This document shows, piece by piece, positions 25,092 through 33,626 of a stretch of DNA of 64,000 nt; the stretch's first letter is position 1; each line of letters starts with the position of its first letter. A program made the translations under genes and the position numbers. The notes beneath the pieces were generated by a model. The model ran no database searches, had not been told where the DNA came from, and saw nothing but the letters and a program-made list of their open reading frames with translations. The stretch lies in contig DASYAG010000096.1 of the NCBI GenBank assembly GCA_036501485.1, positions 1-64,000 of the forward strand. The letters run 5' to 3'. The DNA comes from PALSA-607 sp036501485. Its GTDB lineage: Bacteria > Actinomycetota > Actinomycetes > Acidothermales > Acidothermaceae.

Positions 25092-26339
25092 GTGAGGAAC
25101 ACGACGACTCGCACGACCATCGCTGAACTGGACGCTGCGCTCGGAACGCCGGCCTTCGATGCCGAGCCGCTCAATGTCCTGCGGCAGCTACGCGAACAAG
25201 ACCCTGTGCATTGGAGCGAGGCGATCGGCGGCTGGCTCGTTACGGCCTACAACGACGTCCTTACGACCTTCCGCAAGGTCGACCCTTTCTCCAACGAGGG
25301 CCGCCTCGCGAAGGCAGCCGCTTATCTGCCGCCCGATCGTCGCGCACAGCTCGTGCCGTTCGAAGACCACTACAACGTCAAGGGCATCCTGCACTCCGAC
25401 CCACCCGACCACACTCGACTGCGCGCGCTCGTCCTGACCGCGTTCAATCCAACCGTCGTTGCTGCCATGCGACCCCGGATCCAGAGCATCGTTGACGCGT
25501 TGTTCGACGAGGCCGAAATCAACGGCGGCATGGAGGTCATCGTCGATCTCGCTTGGGCGCTACCAGCAACAGTCCTCGCCGAGTTGCTCGGTGCACCACC
25601 GGAGGTACGCCCACACTTTCGGCGTTGGGCAGACGACATTCTTGCCTTCCAGGGCGTGAACCGGCCCACGGAAGTGACGCTACTCGCCACCCAGCGAACA
25701 CTAATCGAAGCGAAGGCCTACTTCCTGCAGATGATCGAACAGCGCAGGCGCGAACCGACCGAAGACCTGCTCAGCCATCTCGTGAACGCAGAGGTTGAGG
25801 GCGGACGACTCAGCGAAGCCGAGTTGTTGAGCACGTGCATCACGCTGCTGGGTGCAGGTCAGGAAACGACTACCGCGCTGGTAGGTAACGGGATCTACCT
25901 CATGCTTACCCACCCCGAGGCATACGCGATGCTGCGCGAAGACCACTCACTGGTCAAAACTGCCGTCGAAGAGTTCATCCGGTTCGAGAGTCCGATTCCG
26001 CGACAGCCACGATTGGTCAAAAGTGACACTGAGCTCGGCGGCAAGCTACTCAAGGCTGGCGACATAGCCTTTCAGATGCTCAACATCGCCAACCGCGACC
26101 CAGAGGTTTTTGCGCATCCCGATGTGTTCGATATCGAACGGCAGCCAAATCGGCACATCGGATTCGGATTGGGTCCCCACTTCTGTGTGGGCGCGCCGCT
26201 CTCCAGACTCGAGGGAGACATCGTCTTCACAACGATTCTCGAGCGGTTTCCCAAGGTGAGGCTCGTCGATGCGACGCCCCACTGGAACCTGAGCAAGCGG
26301 AACTCACGCGTGCTCCAAACACTTGCCATCACACTGTGA
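25092..26339 (+). CDS. Cytochrome P450
   Basis: This 415-residue soluble bacterial P450 would hydroxylate or otherwise oxidise a small molecule using electrons from a ferredoxin system not seen in this window. The I-helix oxygen-activation motif is LGAGQETTTA near residue 255 (AGxET), ExxR is EEFIRF near residue 295, and the haem loop is HIGFGLGPHFCVGAPLSR, with the axial Cys near residue 364. The GTG start follows GGAG by five bases. The gene is first in an operon with the NHL pseudogene, KDPG aldolase and KDG kinase. A P450 among sugar genes suggests that the imported compound carries a non-sugar part. Confidence 0.93.
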   Translation: MRNTTTRTTIAELDAALGTPAFDAEPLNVLRQLREQDPVHWSEAIGGWLVTAYNDVLTTFRKVDPFSNEGRLAKAAAYLPPDRRAQLVPFEDHYNVKGILHSDPPDHTRLRALVLTAFNPTVVAAMRPRIQSIVDALFDEAEINGGMEVIVDLAWALPATVLAELLGAPPEVRPHFRRWADDILAFQGVNRPTEVTLLATQRTLIEAKAYFLQMIEQRRREPTEDLLSHLVNAEVEGGRLSEAELLSTCITLLGAGQETTTALVGNGIYLMLTHPEAYAMLREDHSLVKTAVEEFIRFESPIPRQPRLVKSDTELGGKLLKAGDIAFQMLNIANRDPEVFAHPDVFDIERQPNRHIGFGLGPHFCVGAPLSRLEGDIVFTTILERFPKVRLVDATPHWNLSKRNSRVLQTLAITL

Positions 26340-26357
26340 CACTCGGTCGGTAGGACC

Positions 26358-27273
26358 GTGGCGCCAAGGCGTATCGGCCACGGCGAATTTGCGTACAACT
26401 TGGATTCGAGCTGGTCAGCAGGCGCCTTGGGCGCGGGCGGCTCCGACGGTTGGGCCCGTCACGGCATTGCCGTCACGTCGGCTGGCGAGGTCGTGACGTT
26501 CGACGCGAAATTCTCTCTCGTCCATATGTTTAGCCTTCGGGCCGGCTGCAGCGCAGCTTTCCGGTTGATCTCCAAGAGGGACACGGGCTGACAGTGGTCC
26601 GCCAAGCCAGCCAAGACTTCCTGTGGATTGCCGACAACGGTTCAAAGACTCGACGGACACCGGACGGCGTGTACGCGCGGGATGCCGTTCCCTCGCGCGC
26701 TGCGGTGGCGATGTATTCGTTGGACGGCGATGAGGTGCTACGCCTGCCGAAGCCAGATCTCGAGATCTACACGACCGAGCGGTATAGCCCAACTCAGGTA
26801 GCGGTCGACGAGGAACGGTTCGGCGGATCCGGAGACATCTGGGTGACCGACGGATACGGGCAGATGGTAGTTCATTGCTTCGACAGAAACGGCGCGTATC
26901 GCTTCACGATCGACGGAGCGGCCGGAGCTGGGACATTCTCCGAGCCCCACTCGGTGTTCATCGATCGGCGGGCCGGCTCACCCGAACTCTACGTTGCGGA
27001 CCGAGGAAACAGACGTATCCAGGCGTTCGCTCCCGAATAGCCGTGTTGGGAGCAAACAATGAGTTGATCACTTACATCGGGTGCTACGACCCGTCCGCTC
27101 GATCTCGCCCGGGCTGGCCTAATACGGTGATCGACGGGCGGATAGAGCCGCCCGTTGTAGCAGCCGGGGTTTTCAACACACCGCACGGGATCGCAGCCGA
27201 TACCCAAGGGAATCTCTACGTTACTGAGTGGCTGATCGGCGGCCGCTTGGCGAAGTTAACGCGTCACAAGTGA
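26358..27273 (+). pseudogene. NHL-repeat propeller gene with two frameshifts
   Basis: Three consecutive frames together spell one NHL/six-bladed propeller protein of about 305 residues. The first runs from GTG 26358 (RIGHGEFAY, the usual start of this family) to FDAKFSLVHMF. It continues, one base out of frame, with PSGRLQRSFPVDLQEGHGLTVV and then WIADNG, DIWVTDGYGQ and LYVADRGNRRIQAFAPE, to a TAG at 27038-27040. The remaining blade (VLGANNELITYIGCYD to NTPHGIAADTQGNLYVTEW) lies in a third frame. The breaks are near 26530-26537 and 27036-27045. Either the gene is inactive or the assembly has two single-base errors. It lies between the P450 and KDPG aldolase genes. Confidence 0.75.
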
Positions 27274-27303
27274 CCTCGTTTCTTACACACCCGATGGAGC
27301 TCA

Positions 27304-27939
27304 ATGGACGTCATCGCTGCTCTAAGTCTCACCCGCCTCGTTCCGGTTGTAGTGCTCGACGACACGGCGCACGCCGACGGCCTGGCCGCCGCACTGATCG
27401 CCGGGGGTCTTGCCATTGCTGAGGTAACACTTCGAACCGACGCCGCGCTGGAGTCGATCCGGGTGATGGCCGCGCGCGGTGACATCGTCGTCGGCGCCGG
27501 CACCGTGTTGACGACCGCACAGGTCGACGACGTCGTGGCGGCTGGCGCGAGCTTCGTCGTCTCTCCAGGGCTTTCGCGCCCCGTCGTCGAGCGATGTCTC
27601 GAACACGGCGTCTTGGCATTCCCCGGCGCCGTGACGGCGACCGAGATCCAGGCCGCGCTCGAACTCGGCGTGACGACGGTGAAGTTCTTCCCGGCCAGCA
27701 CGAGCGGGGGCGTCGCCGCGATCGCAGCCCTCGCCGCGCCTTTCGGCGGTGTCGGGTTCGTGCCGACTGGCGGTGTGACGCCCGAGAATCTCGCGGGGTA
27801 CTTGGCGGTGCCTGCCGTTGTCGCGGTCGGCGGGTCATGGATGGTGCCGCGCGGTCGAGTCAATGCCGGAGACTTCGCCGGAATTACGGAGTTGACGGCC
27901 GCAGCTGTCGCACTTGAGAAGGGCCTCGACCGTGGCTGA
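27304..27939 (+). CDS. eda: KDPG/KHG aldolase
   Basis: This 211-residue class I aldolase splits 2-keto-3-deoxy-6-phosphogluconate (or 4-hydroxy-2-oxoglutarate) into pyruvate and an aldehyde. Visible residues are the catalytic Glu in IAEVTLRT near residue 41, VGAGTVLT near residue 64, SPGLSRPV near residue 87 and the Schiff-base Lys in VKFFPAS near residue 127. The glycine-rich phosphate loop is FVPTGGVTPENL. The ATG follows GGAG closely. It overlaps the KDG kinase by eight bases. Together they complete the lower part of a KDG/KDPG route, but no aldonate dehydratase to make KDG is found in the window. Confidence 0.92.
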   Translation: MDVIAALSLTRLVPVVVLDDTAHADGLAAALIAGGLAIAEVTLRTDAALESIRVMAARGDIVVGAGTVLTTAQVDDVVAAGASFVVSPGLSRPVVERCLEHGVLAFPGAVTATEIQAALELGVTTVKFFPASTSGGVAAIAALAAPFGGVGFVPTGGVTPENLAGYLAVPAVVAVGGSWMVPRGRVNAGDFAGITELTAAAVALEKGLDRG

Positions 27940-29035
27940 CCTCAGCCTTCGCCCGACGTCCGACTGCCGCTTCGACGTTGTCTCTCTCGGCGAAGTGATG
28001 CTTCGCCTCGACCCAGGCGAAGGCCGCATCCGTACCGCTCGATCGTTTCGCGCGTGGGAAGGCGGCGGCGAGTACAACGTCGCGCGCGGGCTGCGGCGAG
28101 CGTTCGGCCTGCGCGCGGCGATCGTCACCGCGCTCGCGGACAACGAGGTCGGTCGCCTGATCGAAGACTTCATCCTCACCGGGGGCGTCGACACGTCGCT
28201 GATCCAGTGGGCGCCGTTCGACGGCACCGGGCGAACGATGCGTAACGGCTTGAATTTCACCGAGCGCGGCTTCGGCGTCCGCGGGGCAGTTGGAGTCTCT
28301 GACCGCGGCAACACGGCCGCCTCGCAGCTCGGCCCGGACGACGTCGACTGGGACCAGCTGTTCGGCGAGCAGGGAGCGCGCTGGCTGCACACCGGCGGAA
28401 TCTTCGCCGCCCTCAGCGAGACGGCCTCTGAAACCGTCATGGCAGCAGTCGCCTCGGCGAAGCGATACGGCACCGTTGTGTCGTACGACCTCAACTACCG
28501 ACCCAGCTTGTGGCAGGCCATCGGAGGCAAGGCCAAAGCGCAAGAGGTGAACCGCGAGATCGCTCGGCACGTCGATGTGATGATCGGCAACGAGGAGGAC
28601 TTCACTGCAAGCTTGGGCTTCGAGGTGGACGGCGTGGATGAGCACCTCACGGCGCTGCACGTCGACAACTTCGCCGCGATGATTCGCAACGCCGCAGCTG
28701 CGTACCCGAACTTCAAAGTGATCGCCACCACGATGCGGACTGTGCACTCAGCAAGCGTCAATGATTGGGGTGCGATTGCTTGGTCGGCCGATACCGGTGC
28801 GGTGCAGGCGACGCACCGCACCGGCCTGGAGATCCTTGATCGCGTTGGCGGCGGCGACTCCTTCGCATCAGGGCTGATCTACGGTCTGCTGCAGGGCGAA
28901 TCACTGCAGACCGCTGTCGAGTACGGCGCCGCACATGGCGCATTGGCGATGACCACGCCGGGCGATACGACGATGGCCAGCAAAGCGGAGGTACTCAAGC
29001 TCGCAGGCGGCGGTAGTGCGCGTGTAGAACGGTGA
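27932..29035 (+). CDS. kdgK: 2-keto-3-deoxygluconate kinase (PfkB family)
   Basis: This 367-residue ribokinase-type sugar kinase would phosphorylate KDG to KDPG, the substrate of the adjacent aldolase. The N-terminal FDVVSLGEVMLRLDPGEGRIRTARSFRAWEGGGEYNVARGL is the sugar-binding glycine-rich region. RVGGGDSFASGLIYG near residue 305 is the PfkB anion-hole and catalytic Asp motif (G-G-G-D here instead of G-A-G-D). GTG 27932 is chosen because GAGAAGG lies upstream and the start overlaps the eda stop. A TTG 18 bases earlier is also open. Substrate specificity is inferred mainly from the pairing with eda. Confidence 0.87.
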   Translation: MADLSLRPTSDCRFDVVSLGEVMLRLDPGEGRIRTARSFRAWEGGGEYNVARGLRRAFGLRAAIVTALADNEVGRLIEDFILTGGVDTSLIQWAPFDGTGRTMRNGLNFTERGFGVRGAVGVSDRGNTAASQLGPDDVDWDQLFGEQGARWLHTGGIFAALSETASETVMAAVASAKRYGTVVSYDLNYRPSLWQAIGGKAKAQEVNREIARHVDVMIGNEEDFTASLGFEVDGVDEHLTALHVDNFAAMIRNAAAAYPNFKVIATTMRTVHSASVNDWGAIAWSADTGAVQATHRTGLEILDRVGGGDSFASGLIYGLLQGESLQTAVEYGAAHGALAMTTPGDTTMASKAEVLKLAGGGSARVER

Positions 29036-29190
29036 AGCTTCCAGCGCGCAAGCGCCATCCACGGGTCGGCTACGTTGCGTATAGCCAGGTATCTCGCTCG
29101 AGGTGCGACGGGTCGTGGACCCGGAACCGTCCGTCGACCTTCCCTTGCGGCCGCTGGGTCTTAAAGCGATAGCTCAGTAGTCAGCGACCA

Positions 29191-29223
29191 TGTAGGTATG
29201 GTGCGTGTCGCCCCTCGGACACT
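29191..29223. repeat. Dispersed hairpin repeat, copy A
   Basis: The sequence begins TGTAGGTATGGTGC and continues into GTGTC-N7-GGACAC, a short stem-loop. Thirty-three bases match copy B at 35,080 in 30 positions by eye, and copy C at 41,530 shares the hairpin and the flanking GTGTCGCCCCTCGGACACT exactly. Here an outer GTGCG/CGCAC pair extends the stem. Confidence 0.75.
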
Positions 29224-29455
29224 GTGGCGCACGGTGAGTTTCCCGTCTTTGACGACGGGGTCTTTGCGGACGCGGAACTGTTCGCTGATTCGGATGCCTT
29301 GCCGGGTTGGGATGGCGCGCGGCCGGGACGCTGCGACCTTGGGACAGGCAACGCGCCACTACCCGGTTCGTACTTCTCCCAGGCAGCGCCAGCGCCTGGC
29401 GCCGCGACGCTACCCCAACGTGAGCCGGCGTATCTGCGCACTCGGTTCCCTCGAC

Positions 29456-29482
29456 TGTCACAACCGGTGGGGGTTGCTCGTC
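29456..29482 (+). promoter_or_regulatory. ECF41 sigma promoter, epimerase 1
   Basis: TGTCACA (29456-29462), 16 bases, then CGTC (29479-29482) matches the established ECF41 consensus exactly. The epimerase ATG lies 31 bases downstream, preceded by GGGAGG. The same arrangement precedes the second epimerase at 33,627, and an ECF41 sigma gene lies between the two. Confidence 0.85.
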
Positions 29483-29512
29483 TACAGCACGAAAACGTCG
29501 AGGGAGGTTCGA

Positions 29513-30496
29513 ATGAAAGTGTTTATCGCGGGTGGCAGTGGTGCAATCGGGTGGCGGCTCGTGGCACAGGTGGCCGCGGACGGCCACGATGTCACGGCAA
29601 TGACTCGCGAAGAAGGCAAAGCTTCATTCCTGCGCGCTATGGGCGCGCGGGCAGTGATCGCAGACGCTCTTGATCGTGAATCAGTGATGGACGCAGTCGC
29701 CGCAGCAAGGCCGGAGGTAGTGATTCATCAGCTCACGAGTCTGAAGGGAGTGAAGAGTTTCAAGCAGTTCGATCGGGAGTTCGCGCTCACGAATCGGCTG
29801 CGTACCGAAGGCACGGATCACCTACTCGCCGCTGCGCTGGCGGTGGGAACCAGGCGGATTGTTGCGCAGAGCTACGGCAACTGGAACTACGCCCGCACCG
29901 GAAATGAGCCAAAAACCGAAGAGGACTCGTTTGATCCGAACCCGCCGGCCAATCAGGTGGAGTCGTTGGCCGCGATCCGCTATCTCGAGCGCGCGGTACT
30001 TGAGGCGCCCGGAATCGAGGGGGTGGCACTCCGGTACGGCAACTTCTATGGACCAGGGACCGGGTTAGACCTCAATGGCGGCATCGTCGCCGAGATTCGC
30101 AAGCGTCGGATTCCGATCGTCGGTGGCGGGCAGGGGGTATGGGCGTTCGTTCATGTTGACGATGCAGCCAGCGCGACCGTCGCGGCGATGGGGCACGTCC
30201 TCAAGGGCGTCTACAACATCGTGGACGACGAGCCGGCGCCCGTTTGCGCGTGGCTCCCCGAACTGGCTTCGATTGTCGGTGCCAAGCCGCCTCGCCACAT
30301 CCCGATCTGGCTGGGGCGCCTCGCCGCGGGCGAGGTCGGTGTGTCAATGATGACCCAGATCCGCGGGACCTCCAACCTCAAAGCTAGGCGGGAACTTGGT
30401 TGGACACCACGTTATGCCACCTATCGGGAGGGGTTCCGGAACGGCTTGGGCGGCGTTGCGGCACCCGGCTTCGGCGCGCTTCCCGCTCGCGCGTGA
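29513..30496 (+). CDS. NAD-dependent epimerase/reductase (ECF41 target), copy 1
   Basis: This 327-residue extended SDR-type protein begins MKVFIAGGSGAIGWRLV, a Rossmann GxxGxxG loop. It continues with RTEGTDHLLAAALAVGTRRIVAQS, YGNFYGPGTGLD (variant of the YxxxK region) and FVHVDDAASAT. It ends with LGWTPRYATYREGFRNGL. Epimerases of this group are typical neighbours of ECF41 sigma factors, and the gene has a perfect ECF41 promoter. It is similar along its whole length to the copy at 33,627 (shared NIVDDEPAP, RTEGTDHLLAA and YGPGTSL/GL stretches). The reaction and substrate are not known. Confidence 0.88.
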   Translation: MKVFIAGGSGAIGWRLVAQVAADGHDVTAMTREEGKASFLRAMGARAVIADALDRESVMDAVAAARPEVVIHQLTSLKGVKSFKQFDREFALTNRLRTEGTDHLLAAALAVGTRRIVAQSYGNWNYARTGNEPKTEEDSFDPNPPANQVESLAAIRYLERAVLEAPGIEGVALRYGNFYGPGTGLDLNGGIVAEIRKRRIPIVGGGQGVWAFVHVDDAASATVAAMGHVLKGVYNIVDDEPAPVCAWLPELASIVGAKPPRHIPIWLGRLAAGEVGVSMMTQIRGTSNLKARRELGWTPRYATYREGFRNGLGGVAAPGFGALPARA

Positions 30497-30632
30497 GACC
30501 CAAGGACCGAACGGCCAGGCCGAGGGCCTGCCGGCGGCTCTACTTGTGCGGTCGCCTGAGCTGGGTCAAGTTCAAGTGCTCGCCGGAGCAGCGATCTCTG
30601 TGCTCGTCCGCCGCTGAGCATTCGAGGGAGAC

Positions 30633-31556
30633 ATGATGAGGGACGATCTTGAGCAGGCCTATCGCACGCTGCGTCCATACGCGTGCGCTATCGCCTATCG
30701 AATGTTGGGCACTGTCAGCGAGGCGGAGGATGTCGTCCAGGACGTATTCCTACGTCTCGGGCAGGCCGCTGACGACGAGATCCGCTCCCCCCGCGCCTAC
30801 ATCGCGACTGTCACAACCCGGTTGGCGATCGACGTGCTCCGATCATCGCGCTGGCGACGGGAACAATACGTCGGACCGTGGTTGCCAGAACCGCTACTCG
30901 ACGACCAGCCCTTCGACAGCGCCGCGATGGCAGAGACAGCGGACTCACTAAGCATGGCGTTCCTCGTCATCCTCGAGTCGCTTAGTCCTGTCGAGCGAGC
31001 AGCATTCCTGCTGCACGACGTGTTCGGGTACGAGTACCCGCAGATCGCGACGATTCTCGATAAGTCCGAGGCCAACTGTCGCCAGATCGTCAGCCGCTCC
31101 CGTCATCGAGTACATAACGCGCAACCCCGGTTTGATGCCTCGCGTGAACAACGCGAGCGTCTCGCCGAGCGGTTCTTCGACGCTTGCCAGGGACGCGACA
31201 TGAACAGCTTGGTCGAGATGCTCGCCCACGACGCGGTCTTTTACGGTGACGGCGGCACGAAAGGCAATGGTGTCAACCGGCCGATCCACGGCCGCGACAG
31301 CATCGCCAAATTGCTTCTCGCCTGGTTCCGTCAAGGACAACGCCTCGGCGTCCGCGCCGAACCTGTCTGGATCAACCACCAACCCGGAGCGGTATACCGC
31401 GACCCACAACAACGTGTCATCAACATCATCAGCCTCGATATCCTCGACGACACGATCCAAACTGTGCGGTCGATCATCAACCCCGACAAACTTTCCCACC
31501 TCGGACCACTGTCACCGTTAGGGCGCCGAGCGACGCACGAAGCCGAGTGGACGTGA
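30633..31556 (+). CDS. sigJ: ECF41-type sigma factor (SigJ-like) with SnoaL-like C-terminus
   Basis: This protein (306-307 residues; ATG at 30633 or 30636, the second better spaced from GGAG) has sigma region 2 (YRMLGTVSEAEDVVQDVFLRL, region 2.4 in TRLAIDVLRSSRWRR) and region 4 (LSPVERAAFLLHDVFGYEYPQIATIL, RQIVSRSRHRV). The linker contains the ECF41 hallmark WLPEP. The C-terminal SnoaL-like domain has DGGTK (usually DGGGK) and ends with NPDKL. In ECF41 factors this domain controls sigma activity in place of a separate anti-sigma. It should recognise TGTCACA-N16-CGTC, which precedes both flanking epimerase genes. Its own gene lacks that sequence. Confidence 0.92.
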   Translation: MMRDDLEQAYRTLRPYACAIAYRMLGTVSEAEDVVQDVFLRLGQAADDEIRSPRAYIATVTTRLAIDVLRSSRWRREQYVGPWLPEPLLDDQPFDSAAMAETADSLSMAFLVILESLSPVERAAFLLHDVFGYEYPQIATILDKSEANCRQIVSRSRHRVHNAQPRFDASREQRERLAERFFDACQGRDMNSLVEMLAHDAVFYGDGGTKGNGVNRPIHGRDSIAKLLLAWFRQGQRLGVRAEPVWINHQPGAVYRDPQQRVINIISLDILDDTIQTVRSIINPDKLSHLGPLSPLGRRATHEAEWT

Positions 31557-31764
31557 GGGAAGCAACACGCCCCGCGGCTGACCGGCCGCGAATGGATCGT
31601 GGCCGCAGCCCACAACGTCATGCGTACCCCGCGGCATCGCTCCCTCAGCCCTGTAGCAGCACCGCGGATACCTCCGACACGGTCTGCCGCACCGAACTCT
31701 CCTGCGCGCAACCTGCCAGTGCTTCCGCAGGAATAACCTTCATGCGCACAAGGCTCGGGCCGCA

Positions 31765-32313
31765 ATGAACGGGACGAGCACCCTTCGGCGGGTCTTGGTC
31801 GTGTCTGGCAGCGCCCGGGCCGCATCGACGAACACAGCGTTCTGTCGGACCGCGGCAACATGCGCACCGGAGGGTGTTGTGGTCGACAACTATCTGAGCA
31901 TCGCGCTGCTGCCCCACTTCAACCCTGACCATGACCACGACCCACTGCCCTTCGAGGTGACCGCATTGCGTGCCGCCATAGCTACGGCCGCCGCGGTGCT
32001 GTTCTGCACACCCGAGTACGCAGGGACACTTCCCGGCTCGTTCAAGAACCTGTTGGATTGGCTCGTGGGCGGCACCGAGATCAGCGGCAAACGAGTCGCC
32101 TGGTGCGGCGTCGCAGCAGATCCAGGCAGAGGCCACGGAGCGCATACGACTTTGGACACCGTGTTGCGATACGTGCAAGCGACTACCGTCCTCGAGGCGT
32201 GCCAGCACGTACCAGTGACCCGCGACGCGATCGGCAGAGATGGTCGCATCACAGACCCTCGGATCCGCGAACGAATCACGCGAATCCTGGAACTCCTCCT
32301 CAACGCGCACTGA
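31765..32313 (+). CDS. NADPH-dependent FMN reductase
   Basis: This 182-residue flavodoxin-like protein would reduce FMN or small quinones in the cytoplasm. The FMN-phosphate loop is SGSARAASTNT near residue 14. The PEYAGTLPGSFKNLLDW stretch near residue 84 is the family signature (PEYNxxxPGxLKNAIDW). It follows sigJ by about 200 bases with no obvious promoter of the ECF41 type. It might be part of the oxidative-stress or redox module suggested by the sigma factor and epimerases, but the sequence gives no direct link. Confidence 0.88.
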   Translation: MNGTSTLRRVLVVSGSARAASTNTAFCRTAATCAPEGVVVDNYLSIALLPHFNPDHDHDPLPFEVTALRAAIATAAAVLFCTPEYAGTLPGSFKNLLDWLVGGTEISGKRVAWCGVAADPGRGHGAHTTLDTVLRYVQATTVLEACQHVPVTRDAIGRDGRITDPRIRERITRILELLLNAH

Positions 32314-32457
32314 CCCGCGGACCGGCGACTTCGTGGATGGCTAGCGGCCGCATCGACATATCGGACTGAACCTCGTTGCATTGCGTGTCAGCAACGCTTG
32401 AACTTGGTTCGCCGAACCACGACGACTGTCGCGCAACATTCGCAGAGACGAGAAGAC

Positions 32458-32990
32458 ATGCAAACACTCCTCGAGCAGACGATGCCTGTCTACGATTTCC
32501 GCGAGCGGCACAGCCGCCGGATTGACGCCTCGCCCGCGCAAGTCTGGCAGGCATTGACCGAGATCACTGAGGATCAACTCACCCTCACGCGTGCGCTCTC
32601 CGCGATCCGCCGCGGGGGCACGCACCCGGACAGGTCTAAGAAGCTCTTACGCACCGAAGGGTCGCTGCGGATTCTGATGACCGCCGCTCCTACCTACGCT
32701 CTATGCGGTCTCATTGCACGCCCATGGCAGCCTCGACCAGAGCATTGCACCCCCCGACCCTAGATGAGTTCATGCGGTTCGACGAGCCCGAGTGGACCAA
32801 GTGCCTCACAGACTTCCACGTCCAACCGCGAACCGACGGAGTCCAACTCACAACGGAAACCCGAGGTTATTCGACCAACCGCGCGGCGCGACGCCGGTTC
32901 GCGATCTACTGGGCCCTCATCCGCCCAGCCAGCGGCCTGATTCGCCGCGACATGCTCGCCGCCGTCGCCCGACACGCAGCCCGGACCTAG
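32458..32990 (+). pseudogene. SRPBCC-family gene with frameshift
   Basis: The ATG frame at 32458 reads PVYDFRERHSRRIDASPAQVWQALTEI, the usual beginning of a polyketide-cyclase-like SRPBCC protein. It stops after the out-of-frame tail EHCTPRP. The other frame resumes with PTLDEFMRFDEPEWTKCLTDFHVQ and TTETRGYSTNRAARRRFAIYWALIRPASGLIRRD, the expected second half. The break is at or just before a run of six C at 32749-32754. The full product would be about 177 residues. It is either a recent pseudogene or an assembly error in a homopolymer. Confidence 0.7.
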
Positions 32991-33566
32991 GACGACCGAC
33001 GCCGCCTCCAGTCTTAGTGGGCGGCCCCGCCCGAAGTGAAGCACCGTGTTGCACGCCGCACATGGTGGGCCATGACCGGCGCTGCCGTCTCGCTAATCGT
33101 CGACTGAGCCGCACCGGGCTTAGTGGAGGTGAACGAACGAAGACCTGCGTCCCTGAACGCTGTCGTCTCGCGCGCGATTGCGCGCGGCCGACGCCCGGCT
33201 AGGTGCAACTGCACGTCCACGGACACGCGCAGCAGGTCTAGGTGGCGTCCGCGGCGTGCCGCCGCAGGCGCACTCGTTGCTGCGAGATAAGCACGGCCGG
33301 CCGAACGCCGATGGTACGAGCACTCGCCTCGCAGATCCGAACTCCCCGTAGCCGAGGAGGTCGGCGGCATTAGCTGCTATATCGGCGCAACTGCTCGCGA
33401 CACCGACTCGAGGCGGTCGGAGCCCTTGAGTGGGCGACGCTGGACGACAGGTCGTCGTCCGCAACACGTTCGATCGACAATCCCTGGCTCGGACGAACAG
33501 CGGCCGGACAGCGCACCCGCTCCGATCTCGGACGTGCGCGATCTGAGCATTGAACGCCGGTCGCAC
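32991..33566. other. Intergenic region, no recognisable gene
   Basis: Nearly 600 bases between the SRPBCC pseudogene and the ECF41 promoter of the second epimerase. Open frames on both strands are Arg/Ala/Pro-rich, without family resemblance or ribosome sites, as expected by chance in GC-rich DNA. No strong hairpin was seen. Confidence 0.5.
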
Positions 33567-33593
33567 TGTCACAGGCAGCGCTTCTATCTCGTC
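33567..33593 (+). promoter_or_regulatory. ECF41 sigma promoter, epimerase 2
   Basis: TGTCACA (33567-33573), 16 bases, then CGTC (33590-33593): an exact consensus match. The epimerase ATG lies 34 bases downstream behind GAAGGAG. Confidence 0.85.
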
Positions 33594-33626
33594 TTACTAG
33601 GAGATGATGCGACAGAAGGAGCAGTC

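Larger units (their letters stand above)
29036..29512. other. Intergenic region with repeat copy and ECF41 promoter
   Basis: These 477 bases hold no convincing gene. They contain the first copy of the dispersed hairpin repeat (29191-29223) and, at the right end, the ECF41-type promoter of the epimerase gene. The stretch 29224-29440 is open on the minus strand and reads IRISEQFRVRKDPVVKDGKLTVRH, which looks protein-like. It has no start or known family and may be a relic. Confidence 0.5.

Noticed and set aside
29224..29440. Possible transposase remnant on the minus strand
   Set aside because: A short stretch looks protein-like, but no DDE motif, inverted ends or known family could be recognised.
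30809..30835. ECF41 promoter inside sigJ
   Set aside because: TGTCACA occurs but ACGT follows at the required spacing, and it lies within coding sequence.
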